Assembly (NCBI RefSeq): GCF_012912005.1
Contig: NZ_JABBEA010000015.1
Location: 1 to 64,000 of the forward strand
DNA length: 64,000 bases
Origin: Paenibacillus sp. SZ31
GTDB lineage: Bacteria > Bacillota > Bacilli > Paenibacillales > Paenibacillaceae
Direction: 5' to 3'
Positions 8,226 through 17,001 of the stretch are shown here, piece by piece; position 1 is the stretch's first letter; every line of letters starts with the position of its first letter. The translations under genes were made by a program, and so were the position numbers. The notes beneath the pieces are model-generated. The model was given only the letters and a program-made list of their open reading frames with translations, was not told the DNA's origin and searched no databases.

Positions 8226-9176
8226 ATGAGAGACGATCTGTTGGTTCAATTGCAAGATTGGCATGAAGAAGATGAATTTCAGGAAATTGTAGATGCAATT
8301 CAAGCGATTCCTGTGGAAGAAAGAGATTATGAGCTGGTTAACCACTTGGGACGAGCGCTGAATAACCTGGAACGGTATGAAGAAGCGGTCGAACAATTCC
8401 TGACGGTTGCCAAAGAGGGAACAGGTGACCCACTCTGGCATTATCGGATTGGACTGGCTTATTATTATCTGGAGCAATATGCGCATGCGCTGCAGGCGTT
8501 CGAAAGAGCGGATGAATTGGAGCCTGAGGATGAAGATACGCTGGAGTTTTTGGAATGGATTCGAAGCAAAATGGAGGAGCCGTCCGAGTCTGAACCTGAA
8601 GTTGAAACGGACCCAGAGGCTGTCGAGGAATTCCGTGTACCCGTTGACGTTGTAGCGACTCTTCAAACCGTTCCCAGACCGGAATCCGGTGAATTCTGGA
8701 ACGATAGTGAGCAGGCACTGGAACATTATGTGTCCAATCCGCCAAGTGACGGTCTCATTGAGTCTGTTGAGGAGCAATTGGTATTCCGACTCCCAGCCTC
8801 GTACATTGAGATGATGAAGGTACATAACGGCGGTATTCCGTACAATCGTTATTTCCCTGTAGCGAACACAGATACGGGAGCAACGGATTATGTTGAAATT
8901 GAAGGCATACTGGGCATTGGCCGTGAGAAGCCTCGCACGTTAGCCGGTGCACAAGGCAGCTGGACTTTGATTGAGCGTGAAGGCTATCCGGAGATTGGCG
9001 TGGTCATCGCGGTATCTCCTTCGGAGTCAGGGGTCGTCATGCTGGATTATCGTTCATTCGGTAATGACGGAGAACCCGAGGTAGTCTATGTGAAAAGGGA
9101 CAATCCCAAAGAGATCATTCCACTGGCACCGAACTTTGAGACGTTTATCCAAGGGTTAATGACTCCGGAGGTTTAG
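8226..9176 (+). CDS. TPR plus SMI1/KNR4 (SUKH) domain protein
   Basis: 316 residues from ATG 8226, chosen because GGGGAGG sits 8 bp upstream; an ATG 21 bp earlier has no ribosome site. The N-terminal part (about 10-115) is tetratricopeptide-like ('YELVNHLGRALNNLERYEEAVEQFL', 'PLWHYRIGLAYYYLEQYAHALQAFERADEL' in shorter pieces). An acidic linker (about 120-145) leads to a SUKH domain (about 175-310; 'RLPASYIEMMKVHNGG'). SUKH domains are typical immunity proteins of polymorphic toxins but also occur in housekeeping settings. No toxin gene is adjacent, so an orphan immunity or protein-binding role is equally likely. Confidence 0.85.
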   Translation: MRDDLLVQLQDWHEEDEFQEIVDAIQAIPVEERDYELVNHLGRALNNLERYEEAVEQFLTVAKEGTGDPLWHYRIGLAYYYLEQYAHALQAFERADELEPEDEDTLEFLEWIRSKMEEPSESEPEVETDPEAVEEFRVPVDVVATLQTVPRPESGEFWNDSEQALEHYVSNPPSDGLIESVEEQLVFRLPASYIEMMKVHNGGIPYNRYFPVANTDTGATDYVEIEGILGIGREKPRTLAGAQGSWTLIEREGYPEIGVVIAVSPSESGVVMLDYRSFGNDGEPEVVYVKRDNPKEIIPLAPNFETFIQGLMTPEV

Positions 9177-9293
9177 AACCTTATGAACAGTAGCACGTTC
9201 AGACATATGGATGCAGTAAAGTATGTATAGTACGGTTGTGTTGAAGTGCTTCTACACTATCGCTATCTAGACAATGCACAGCATGGTAAAAGC

Positions 9294-9336
9294 AAAACAA
9301 GCCGCGAGGAAAAGACATTCCCTTGCGGCTTGTTTT
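9294..9336. terminator. Bidirectional terminator
   Basis: AAAACAAGCCGC (9294-9305) pairs perfectly with GCGGCTTGTTTT (9325-9336). A-run and T-run on both sides serve the convergent TPR-SUKH and DinB-like genes. Confidence 0.9.
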
Positions 9337-9359
9337 CGTTCTATCGGATTCTTTCCGGT

Positions 9360-9857
9360 TTACGCCGGGAATCCACCACCTGGAGGAGGCCATGCGCCGT
9401 AGAAGCGGCGAAGCAGAACAATCTCGCCCAGATGATACGAGTTGTGCGAGGTGATATTGCGTAGGAGTCCTGCCTTGGTTTCCCCTGGGAAATAGAGAAG
9501 TGCATCATCCAATTGTGCCGTTTCCGCAATGGCTACCGCTCGATCAACCCCATCCAAGAATGCCTGAATATCCGCCTTCCACGTGTCTTCATCCTGTGGA
9601 CCTTTCTCTTCAGGCCAGCTCTCGCTCACGTTAGCAGGGAGCTGCGGCTTACGTCCTTCCAAGTGCTCGAGCATGAATTGCTGCCAATAATGCATGTGCT
9701 TCACCAACTGATAGATGGTATATGGCATGGCATCGTGCGTACGAGCCGCGAGTGTGACATCAATATCGGGTAGAGCACGAGCGATGCGGATATGACCGCG
9801 TTCGCCCACTAATGATTTGACTAGGGCTTGCCCAAAGCTATGATTAGCATCTGACAT
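9360..9857 (-). CDS. DinB-like four-helix metal-binding protein
   Basis: 165 residues. The DinB/YfiT fold is indicated by the helical pattern and spaced histidines that normally bind a divalent metal: 'QLVKHMHYWQQF' (about residues 51-62) and 'ITSHNSYHLGEIVLLRR' (about 134-150). Bacillus DinB-type proteins are damage-induced, and others are thiol-dependent S-transferases; which applies here cannot be told. GGAAGG precedes the ATG. It is monocistronic and convergent with the TPR-SUKH gene. Confidence 0.85.
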   Translation of the reverse strand: MSDANHSFGQALVKSLVGERGHIRIARALPDIDVTLAARTHDAMPYTIYQLVKHMHYWQQFMLEHLEGRKPQLPANVSESWPEEKGPQDEDTWKADIQAFLDGVDRAVAIAETAQLDDALLYFPGETKAGLLRNITSHNSYHLGEIVLLRRFYGAWPPPGGGFPA

Positions 9858-9971
9858 ATGGAACCTTCCTCTCTTCCAGACCGGATCTGTTAACCTGTCT
9901 TCTGTTAAGTATTATACAATTAAATTGCTAGAAATTAAAAATAACAAGAATCTAAATACTTAAAATTCCTA

Positions 9972-9980
9972 TGATATAAT
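9972..9980 (+). promoter_or_regulatory. Extended -10 promoter of BTAD response regulator operon
   Basis: TGATATAAT (TGN-TATAAT) at 9972-9980, 46 bp before the GTG start, in an AT-rich stretch; the -35 is weak. Confidence 0.65.
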
Positions 9981-10025
9981 AGTGTAAATAAATCTCAAGA
10001 CTTTAGGGTCGAGGAGGAAGCTCCG

Positions 10026-11183
10026 GTGAAAGTGATATTGGTTGACGACGAACGTCTAGCGTTGATAGGCCTTCAAAAATCACTAGAGAAAGAAGTAAGC
10101 GGTATTGAAATTATCGCTACATATATGAATCCGACAGAAGCTATAGGGGGAATTATGGAGCACCGCCCTGATGTGGTGTTTCTGGATATCCATATGCCAG
10201 AGATGGACGGTATGGATCTGGGGAAACAGATTCAGGCCACAGTACCTGGGGTCGAAATTATTTTTGTGACCAGCTACGACCAATATGCAGTGCATGCCTT
10301 CGATCTACAGGCTTTGGACTATGTCATGAAGCCTATCCAGAAGGATCGATTAAAGCAGACGGTGAGCCGAGTACGGGAGAAACTGAGTTCGAAACGCGAG
10401 CAACGGTCAAAGGATATAGATGTGCCATTAATTTGCTGTTTTAATCAGATTCAATTTAAGCTTCCAGACAAGGATATCCAAGTTGCCAAGTGGCGTACAA
10501 GTAAGGCACAGGAGCTGTTTGCCTATTTACTTCACCACCGGAATCAGACAATTCATCGCAGTGTGTTGCTGGAGATGCTGTGGCCTGAATTGGAAGAGGA
10601 CAAGACGGTGCATCAGCTCTATACCGCAATGTATCATGTCCGCCAAACCCTGAAAGCATGCAACATGGATATGATCACTATTCAGAGTGGACACCTGGAA
10701 GCTGGCTATCGGCTCGAATTGGGTGAAGCTCAGTTGGATAGTGAGCAGTGGGAACAAGAGATCAGGCAATGGAAAGTCGTGGATACCAGTACCGTTCATG
10801 CCTATGAGCAAGCGCTTCATCTATACAAGGGCACGTATCTTGGCAATTACGAATATATGTGGGCTGAACCTGAACGGGAAAGATTACGCTACCTGTGGTT
10901 GTATCATATGAGACAACTAAGTCTGTATTACCAGCAACAGGGGCTGGGGGAGAAAGTGATTGAGAGCACGCGTCGTATCCAGCAGATGCTTCCGGATGAG
11001 GAAGAAAGTTATTTTGTTCTAATGAAATTGTATGATGAAATGCACAACGATCTCGGTGTGGAGGAGCAGTATCGTCTCTTAACCACCAGAATGGAGCAAG
11101 ATTTGGAGATACCAGTCAGTGAAAACATTAGCGAATGGTATCAGGACTGGAAGCTCGGTTTAACCAAAGTCATGAAAACATAA
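10026..11183 (+). CDS. Response regulator with winged-helix and BTAD output domains
   Basis: 385 residues, GTG start with GAGGAGG at good spacing. The receiver domain (1-120) has the acidic pocket 'VDDE', phosphoacceptor Asp54 ('VVFLDIHMPEMDG') and Lys in 'MKPIQ'. It is followed by an OmpR-like winged helix (about 145-235) and a bacterial transcriptional activation domain (about 240-375) as in SARP-type activators. The hybrid kinase gene starts 4 bp after its stop, so they form one operon and very likely a signalling pair. The regulated genes are unknown. BTAD response regulators of this layout are frequent in Paenibacillus and absent from most Bacillus. Confidence 0.93.
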   Translation: MKVILVDDERLALIGLQKSLEKEVSGIEIIATYMNPTEAIGGIMEHRPDVVFLDIHMPEMDGMDLGKQIQATVPGVEIIFVTSYDQYAVHAFDLQALDYVMKPIQKDRLKQTVSRVREKLSSKREQRSKDIDVPLICCFNQIQFKLPDKDIQVAKWRTSKAQELFAYLLHHRNQTIHRSVLLEMLWPELEEDKTVHQLYTAMYHVRQTLKACNMDMITIQSGHLEAGYRLELGEAQLDSEQWEQEIRQWKVVDTSTVHAYEQALHLYKGTYLGNYEYMWAEPERERLRYLWLYHMRQLSLYYQQQGLGEKVIESTRRIQQMLPDEEESYFVLMKLYDEMHNDLGVEEQYRLLTTRMEQDLEIPVSENISEWYQDWKLGLTKVMKT

Positions 11184-11187
11184 ATCT

Positions 11188-14100
11188 ATGAAATCATTGC
11201 ATACGAAACCTGTGAAGCGTTACAGATATCTGATCATCATACTGATCATTTTTGGAGTGTTGATTGGCATGCGCTCGGCATGGTCGACGTTTTTTCACAC
11301 TTTTGATGAGCATCGCGCCGTTAATGGAGTGATTGACTTAAGGGGCGTGGATCTAGAGCAATCTCCAGTCATGTATCTAAATGGGGAATGGGAACTTTAC
11401 CCGGATGAGTTGCTGACCCAACAAGATTTTACGAAGAGGAATGGCGGTGCGAAGAGTGTCCAAGTCCCTGGAGACTGGGGAAGTGCACAGAATCAGGAAC
11501 AAGAGAGTTCATTCGGTTACGGAACTTATCGGTTACGTATTTTGACAGATCCACTTCAGACACCGGTCACCTTCTGGTTCAAGGGAATTCGAAGTTCGTC
11601 CGAGATTGAGATGAACGGTATCGCCGACGGGGGTATGGGTACGGTCTCTATAGATAGCAATACATATATACCCAGAAGTACCTCATATACGGGAACCTAC
11701 GATCAGGAAGGAACAACCTCCATTGAATTGCTGATTCGCGTAGCTAATCACGACAGTCCGTATATGGGCGGAATTAGCAAACCTGTTCGCTTTGGATCAC
11801 AGGCAGCCGTTGATTTTTCGCGTTGGTACTCCATTGGTTTTCAGATGGTTATCTTTCTGATTCTGCTCCTTCACGGTATGTATGCCTGTATTCTCTATGC
11901 ATTCAACCCTCAGGAACGCGCCTTACTGGTTGCCGCCATATTAACCTTATCTGTTGGCGTCGCCGTTATGGTGGGTCATGATAATATACTGATGTTATGG
12001 CTTCCTATTAATTATACCTGGGGCATTAAAATTCGATTAATCTCATTATTGCTGCAAAATGTGTGTATTCTTCTGTTATTCCAGAGATTAGCGATGGTTC
12101 ATGTACGAAAAACATGGCTTCAGTTACATGTTCTCATTACTTTGATCTATACTGCCATAATCGTGGTGGTGCCCATTCATACTACATATGCCTTGATCCA
12201 TTATAATGTCATTAACATATTCTTTCTTGTATCTATGATCTGGTTTCTATACATCGTTGGAACGATGATCTTCCGGAAACAGGCGGACCGGGACATTGTG
12301 TTTCTGTTGCTTACTGCAGGAGGTATTACATCCAACCTGTTATGGAGTGTGGTCGAAACGGCCAGAGATGTGACGACAGTGTACTATCCAATGGATATCA
12401 TTTTTGCCATTACCGGCTTCTCAGCTTATTGGTTCAAGAAATACTTCAGGAATGCCAGAGAGAACATGGAATTGAATATAGAATTGCAGAAGGGTGACAA
12501 AATTAAAGATCAGTTCTTGGCAAACACATCGCATGAACTGCGGACTCCGCTGCACGGGATCATTAATATCGCTCATAATGTGGTCACCAGAGAGAAGAGC
12601 AGGTTGGATGAGCGGAGCCTGGAGGATATGGAACTGCTCATCACGATCGGTCGACGGATGTCCCATCTGCTTGGCGATCTACTGGATGTAGTCCGGCTGA
12701 AGGAGCATCGCATTGTGCTGCGTCAGGTTCCTCTTTCTATACAGTCCGTGGTGCCTGGCATTATCGCTATGCTGCAATTCATGGCAGAACGGAAACCGGT
12801 CCGCCTTCATATGGAAATTCCTGAATCCTTCCCACTGGTTATGGCTGATGAAGAAAGACTGGTTCAGATTTTGTATAATCTGCTGCATAACGCGCTCAAA
12901 CATACAGAGGAAGGAACGATCTCCGTAAGCGCCGAAATTCGTGAAGGGCATGCTCTGATTCATGTGGAGGATACAGGCATTGGTATGGATGAAGACACGC
13001 GGATGCGCATTTTTCTACCGTATGAACAAGGGTCATATGGAATAAGTGATGGACAAGGCATCGGTCTTGGACTGAACATCTGCAAGCAACTCGTAGAACT
13101 GCACGGCGGAGCACTAACGGTTCACTCGGAACTTGGAAAGGGCTCGGTATTTAGTTTCGATATGCCGCTCGCGCATGAAACCACCGATCAGGCTCAGTCG
13201 CAGCTTCCCCTGATTTGGGAGCAGGCGATGGAGATGATGGAAGATGCACCTGGCGGATTCCTGTTACCCCGCCCTGGTATAGGCGACGTGGAATCTTCGG
13301 CGACAGCGGAGATGGCTCCGTTGTTAAAAGAGGGGAGAGCCACCATTCTGGCTGTGGATGATGACCCAGTGAATCTGGATGTATTGGTCAGCATTCTTTC
13401 GACAGAGCCATATGATATAACTACAGCCCGTTCGGGCCAGGAAGCGATGGAATTGCTGGGCACACGTCAGTGGGATCTGCTCATTACAGATGTGATGATG
13501 CCTAATATGTCCGGCTATGAGTTAACCCAAAAGGTAAGGGAACAATTCTCCATGTCGGAGCTTCCCGTACTGCTGTTGACAGCACGAAGTCAACCGCCAG
13601 ATATCTACACGGGTTTCGCGTCGGGCGCGAATGATTACGTCACGAAGCCTGTAGACGCGTTGGAGCTGAAATATCGGATACGTGCATTGACTATGTTAAA
13701 TCGGTCCATCCAAGAGCGCCTGCGCATGGAGGCAGCCTATTTGCAGGCTCAGATTCAGCCTCACTTCCTGTTCAATACGCTGAATTCACTGATGGTCTTA
13801 AGTGATATTGATACAGAGCATATGCGGAAGCTTGGCGAAGCTTTTTCATCCTATTTGCGGATTAGCTTCAACTATCTCAATACAGGGGAACTGGTGAAAT
13901 TATCATACGAGCTGGAGCTCGTGGAAGCCTATCTTTTTATTGAGAAAACACGATTTGAGGATCGGTTGTCGGTGGTATTGAACATAGAGCCAGACCTTCC
14001 GTTGCTTCTCCCGCCGCTATCGATTCAGCCCTTGATCGAAAATGCTGTAAGACACGGGCTATTAAGCCGAAATGTGGGTGGGACGGTATGTTTGACTATC

Positions 14101-14325
14101 ACTCGCCATGAAGGTTATACCCGTATTGAGGTGAAGGATAATGGCAAAGGCATCGAACCGGAGAAGGTTGCAGAGCTGCTACATGCTACGCCAGGTGGAA
14201 AAGGCGGAATAGGCATTGTGAACACGAACCGCAGGTTGCTGCAACGGTATGGTCAAGGATTATCGATCGTAAGTGAGCCGGGTGAGGGAACGATGGTATC
14301 ATTTGATATTCCGGATGAGATATAG
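11188..14325 (+). CDS. Hybrid sensor protein with two histidine kinase modules
   Basis: 1045 residues. A TM helix (13-30) is followed by an extracytoplasmic sugar-binding-like 7TMR-DISM domain (about 45-205), seven TM helices (about 213-416), HisKA with His449 ('NTSHELRTPLHG'), HATPase (about 555-660), a receiver domain with Asp768 ('DLLITDVMMPNMSG'), and then a second, YesM/LytS-type kinase with His859 ('QIQPHFLFNTLNSL') and its own ATPase domain (about 940-1040). Two different kinase classes on one chain imply an internal relay: classical kinase to receiver, then control of the LytS-type kinase that phosphorylates the BTAD regulator encoded just upstream. The ligand is unknown. Confidence 0.93.
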   Translation: MKSLHTKPVKRYRYLIIILIIFGVLIGMRSAWSTFFHTFDEHRAVNGVIDLRGVDLEQSPVMYLNGEWELYPDELLTQQDFTKRNGGAKSVQVPGDWGSAQNQEQESSFGYGTYRLRILTDPLQTPVTFWFKGIRSSSEIEMNGIADGGMGTVSIDSNTYIPRSTSYTGTYDQEGTTSIELLIRVANHDSPYMGGISKPVRFGSQAAVDFSRWYSIGFQMVIFLILLLHGMYACILYAFNPQERALLVAAILTLSVGVAVMVGHDNILMLWLPINYTWGIKIRLISLLLQNVCILLLFQRLAMVHVRKTWLQLHVLITLIYTAIIVVVPIHTTYALIHYNVINIFFLVSMIWFLYIVGTMIFRKQADRDIVFLLLTAGGITSNLLWSVVETARDVTTVYYPMDIIFAITGFSAYWFKKYFRNARENMELNIELQKGDKIKDQFLANTSHELRTPLHGIINIAHNVVTREKSRLDERSLEDMELLITIGRRMSHLLGDLLDVVRLKEHRIVLRQVPLSIQSVVPGIIAMLQFMAERKPVRLHMEIPESFPLVMADEERLVQILYNLLHNALKHTEEGTISVSAEIREGHALIHVEDTGIGMDEDTRMRIFLPYEQGSYGISDGQGIGLGLNICKQLVELHGGALTVHSELGKGSVFSFDMPLAHETTDQAQSQLPLIWEQAMEMMEDAPGGFLLPRPGIGDVESSATAEMAPLLKEGRATILAVDDDPVNLDVLVSILSTEPYDITTARSGQEAMELLGTRQWDLLITDVMMPNMSGYELTQKVREQFSMSELPVLLLTARSQPPDIYTGFASGANDYVTKPVDALELKYRIRALTMLNRSIQERLRMEAAYLQAQIQPHFLFNTLNSLMVLSDIDTEHMRKLGEAFSSYLRISFNYLNTGELVKLSYELELVEAYLFIEKTRFEDRLSVVLNIEPDLPLLLPPLSIQPLIENAVRHGLLSRNVGGTVCLTITRHEGYTRIEVKDNGKGIEPEKVAELLHATPGGKGGIGIVNTNRRLLQRYGQGLSIVSEPGEGTMVSFDIPDEI

Positions 14326-14327
14326 GG

Positions 14328-14365
14328 AAAAGGCCGCAGAAGTGAAGACTTCCGGCCTTTTGTTG
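14328..14365 (+). terminator. Rho-independent terminator of kinase operon
   Basis: AAAAGGCC (14328-14335) pairs with GGCCTTTT (14354-14361), and an inner AAGT/ACTT extends the stem. Confidence 0.85.
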
Positions 14366-14416
14366 TGCTTGCGTGTTCATTCCCTAATTTTAATTATTTC
14401 TAATGCTTGTTTCATA

Positions 14417-14433
14417 TGTTAGTATATTTAACA
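14417..14433. promoter_or_regulatory. GlnR/TnrA-type box upstream of glnK
   Basis: TGTTAGTATATTTAACA fits TGTNA-N7-TNACA at all fixed positions. It lies 76 bp before glnK, implying nitrogen control of the sensor pair itself. Confidence 0.75.
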
Positions 14434-14492
14434 TTAGAAGCGCGGATTCCAGTAGTGGGCGCTAAATGTTGCTATAGTGGGTGAAGAGATCG

Positions 14493-15812
14493 ATGCGCAA
14501 TTGGGTCAAAAATGAGAATGTGCAGATGACGGCCATTGCCTTTGCCACAGCGGTAGGGGCGCAATTCAAGATTAATCCGTTCCGGGAAGACTACTTCCGA
14601 ATCGGGCTGGGGGTCAGCATCCTTTTATTTCTGCTGATGATCATGCCGCATCTGTCTTATGTGAGGACAGGAATCCTGACAGGCATCGCGAATTTTCTGT
14701 TCCAGTCTGCAGATCTCATCAATCATGTACAGACCGTGTCCATCCTGGAAAGCATGCGAGACAATCTGGGGGCAGGCGTGTATTACGTGGTCTTTGCCTA
14801 TGGGCTTAGCAAGTTCAAGCATCGATTCCATGAGATGCAACCTCTTCTGCTCGGCGGGCTAATCACATGTATCGATTTCTCCTCTAATCTTGTTGAGCTG
14901 CTGCTTCGCGGAATGTTAAGCGGGACCAATATCTTTTATATGAAGGAATGGTTGTATCTGCTTGTGGTGGGTGGTCTGCGAAGTTACTTCGTCATTGGGC
15001 TATATAACAGCTTTGCGGTGAGGCAGATGCGGCTCTTGCATGCAGAGCAGGAGAAGCGGATGGAGCAGATGCTGAATGTGAACTCCGGTCTGTATGGCGA
15101 GGTATTTTACTTGAAGAAAGCGATGAACACGATTGAAGGTATTACGGCAGACAGCTATGATCTATATCGGGATCTCCGGGAGCAGGACTTGAACCAATAC
15201 AGTCAGCGCACGCTGGGCATCGCTCAGCAGATTCATGAAGTAAAGAAGGATTCACAACGTATTCTGGCGGGTCTGCTGAAGCTGTATGATAATGAAAAAG
15301 CAGTCAACATGAGCCTATCTGAAGTACTGAACTTTGCCAGCAAAGCAAACCGAAAATACAGTGAGATGCTGCATAAGCAGGTCGAGATCGATATTGAGCA
15401 ACAGTATGATTGTGAGTCTCCGTATTACATTCCTCTTCTCACGGTAATGAACAATCTGATTGCCAATGCGGTAGAGGCGATTGAGCATGACGGAACGATC
15501 CGAATTCGTGTATATGAGCAGGAAGATGACGTACATTTCGTCGTAATGGATTCTGGAAAAGGCGTACCTGAAGCCAAACGGGATGTCATCTTTGAACCTG
15601 GCTATACAACGAAGTTCAACGAAGTCGGCATTGCCGCGACGGGTATTGGCTTGTCTCATGTACGTGATATCGTTCAGTCATTGAAGGGACAGATTAAGGT
15701 AGAATCGGCGCCTTCTGGAGCGAGAGGGACTACATTTCGTATAGCTATTCCCAAGATGAATCTAATAAAGGGGGCCGATGTCGATGACACTTTCTATCAT
15801 GATCGTGGATGA
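14493..15812 (+). CDS. glnK: Glutamine-sensing type histidine kinase GlnK
   Basis: 439 residues from ATG 14493; GTG 14481 is an alternative and neither has a strong ribosome site. Five or six TM helices (about residues 12-175) are followed by a coiled linker, a DHp-like segment with His248 ('GIAQQIHEVKKDSQR') and a HATPase domain with N-box 'NNLIANAVEAI' and 'DSGKGV'. This matches the Bacillus subtilis GlnK (YcbA) layout, and the next gene is its GlnL-type partner, overlapping by 35 bp. In B. subtilis the pair induces glutamine uptake and glutaminase genes; here a glutamine-type ABC transporter follows. Assignment rests on domain order and context. Confidence 0.82.
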   Translation: MRNWVKNENVQMTAIAFATAVGAQFKINPFREDYFRIGLGVSILLFLLMIMPHLSYVRTGILTGIANFLFQSADLINHVQTVSILESMRDNLGAGVYYVVFAYGLSKFKHRFHEMQPLLLGGLITCIDFSSNLVELLLRGMLSGTNIFYMKEWLYLLVVGGLRSYFVIGLYNSFAVRQMRLLHAEQEKRMEQMLNVNSGLYGEVFYLKKAMNTIEGITADSYDLYRDLREQDLNQYSQRTLGIAQQIHEVKKDSQRILAGLLKLYDNEKAVNMSLSEVLNFASKANRKYSEMLHKQVEIDIEQQYDCESPYYIPLLTVMNNLIANAVEAIEHDGTIRIRVYEQEDDVHFVVMDSGKGVPEAKRDVIFEPGYTTKFNEVGIAATGIGLSHVRDIVQSLKGQIKVESAPSGARGTTFRIAIPKMNLIKGADVDDTFYHDRG

Positions 15813-16677
15813 TGATGTGGTAAGTCGGAGCATGCTGCATGATATCATTGAATCCTGTGGAATCGGCGAACTTGCAGGCATGGCGGAGGGCGGCATAGAA
15901 GGGGCACGGATGATCATGGATCTGCGTCCCGATGTGGTGCTGATTGATCTGCTGATGCCGGATCAGGATGGGATTGAGACTGTTGCGAAGCTGAGGCACA
16001 GCGGATATACCGGGAAATTCATCATGATCTCTCAGGTGGAGAACAAGGAGATGGTGGGGGCGGCCTACCAGAATGGAATTGAATTTTTCATTCATAAACC
16101 GATTAATCGGGTGGAAGTGGAGCATGTGCTCAGCAAAGTGAATGAACAATGGAAGTATGAACGTTACGTGCTGGAGATCAAGCAGTCGATGGCCCGATTG
16201 AATCTGGTGGAAGCGCCGGCACCTGCCCAAGGTCGTACGGTGCGAGATGCGACAAGAAGCATTTTGATGGATCTGGGGATCATCGGAGAAAGTGGTAGCA
16301 AGGATATTGTGGCCCTTATGGAGTATGCGATTGATCACAAGCGTGCCGGGGAGTGGCCGCCGCTGAAAGAATCGTATGAAGCGGTGGCCCAGACGTACAA
16401 GTCTACGCCCAAAGACGTGGAGAAAGAGAGCAAGGCGATGGAACAACGCATTCGCAGAACGGTAATTGCCGCATTGACGAATATGGCCTCGATTGGACTC
16501 AACGATTACAGCAACCACAAGTTTGAGCATTATGCGCCCCTTTACTTTGACTTCCAGGATGTTCGAATGAGGATGAGAGCGATGGAAGAAGATCAGGCAG
16601 GCGACAAAGGCAAGGTGAATATCAAAAAGTTCCTGCATGTGTTCTACATGGAGACGATTGAAAAGATGAATAACTGA
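15778..16677 (+). CDS. glnL: Response regulator GlnL (YcbB-type)
   Basis: 299 residues, ATG preceded by AAAGGGGG and overlapping the end of glnK. The receiver domain (1-125) has Asp57 ('DVVLIDLLMPDQDG') and Lys106 ('FFIHKPIN'). The C-terminal half (about 160-295) is the YcbB-type DNA-binding domain typical of GlnL ('IGLNDYSNHKFEHYAPLYFDF' in pieces), not an OmpR or NarL domain. It probably activates the glutamine transporter genes that begin 325 bp downstream. Confidence 0.87.
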   Translation: MSMTLSIMIVDDDVVSRSMLHDIIESCGIGELAGMAEGGIEGARMIMDLRPDVVLIDLLMPDQDGIETVAKLRHSGYTGKFIMISQVENKEMVGAAYQNGIEFFIHKPINRVEVEHVLSKVNEQWKYERYVLEIKQSMARLNLVEAPAPAQGRTVRDATRSILMDLGIIGESGSKDIVALMEYAIDHKRAGEWPPLKESYEAVAQTYKSTPKDVEKESKAMEQRIRRTVIAALTNMASIGLNDYSNHKFEHYAPLYFDFQDVRMRMRAMEEDQAGDKGKVNIKKFLHVFYMETIEKMNN

Positions 16678-16712
16678 ATAACTGAATAACTGAGATATTC
16701 TGTCTCTTATCC

Positions 16713-16763
16713 AAAAGCCGAATTCCCGAAGGTACACCTTCATGGATTCTCGGCTTTTTTTGT
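16713..16763 (+). terminator. Rho-independent terminator of glnKL
   Basis: AAAAGCCGA pairs with TCGGCTTTT; the loop region adds partial pairing and a run of seven T follows. Confidence 0.88.
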
Positions 16764-16779
16764 TTTCCACTTCCTTAAT

Positions 16780-16796
16780 TGTTATATAACCTTACA
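16780..16796. promoter_or_regulatory. GlnR/TnrA-type box, distal site of glutamine transporter
   Basis: TGTTATATAACCTTACA fits TGTNA-N7-TNACA at all eight fixed positions and 11 of 14 of the fuller TnrA consensus. Confidence 0.78.
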
Positions 16797-16900
16797 CAAA
16801 ATAATGGAATAGGATCTTTTGTTAGCACTTTTTGCGCGTTTATCCATTAATAAGCATTGCATGTTAATTTAATTTTCATGGGTTGTTATTATTTTGTGTA
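16793..16900. repeat. Separated 13-bp inverted repeat in transporter promoter region
   Basis: TACACAAAATAAT (16793-16805) is the exact reverse complement of ATTATTTTGTGTA (16888-16900), 82 bp apart. The TTTTGT core resembles the GlnL site I recall from B. subtilis (repeated TTTTGT), so these may be GlnL half-sites; this is inference. Confidence 0.6.
16862..16878. promoter_or_regulatory. Imperfect GlnR/TnrA-type box, proximal site
   Basis: TGTTAATTTAATTTTCA fits TGTNA-N7-TNACA at seven of eight fixed positions. It starts exactly 82 bp after the distal box. Confidence 0.5.
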
Positions 16901-17001
16901 GGATCATGTAAGTTGGCGTAGGGAGCGAACTACAATACGTATATAAATACAAATGGTCGATTCGGTCGATCCCAATCTAATTCGGAAAAGGGGTTTTTTC
17001 T

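Noticed and set aside
15745..16770. 341-codon minus-strand ORF opposite glnL
   Set aside because: It is entirely antisense to the well-supported response regulator gene, has no family features and is His/Arg-rich as expected for a complementary frame.
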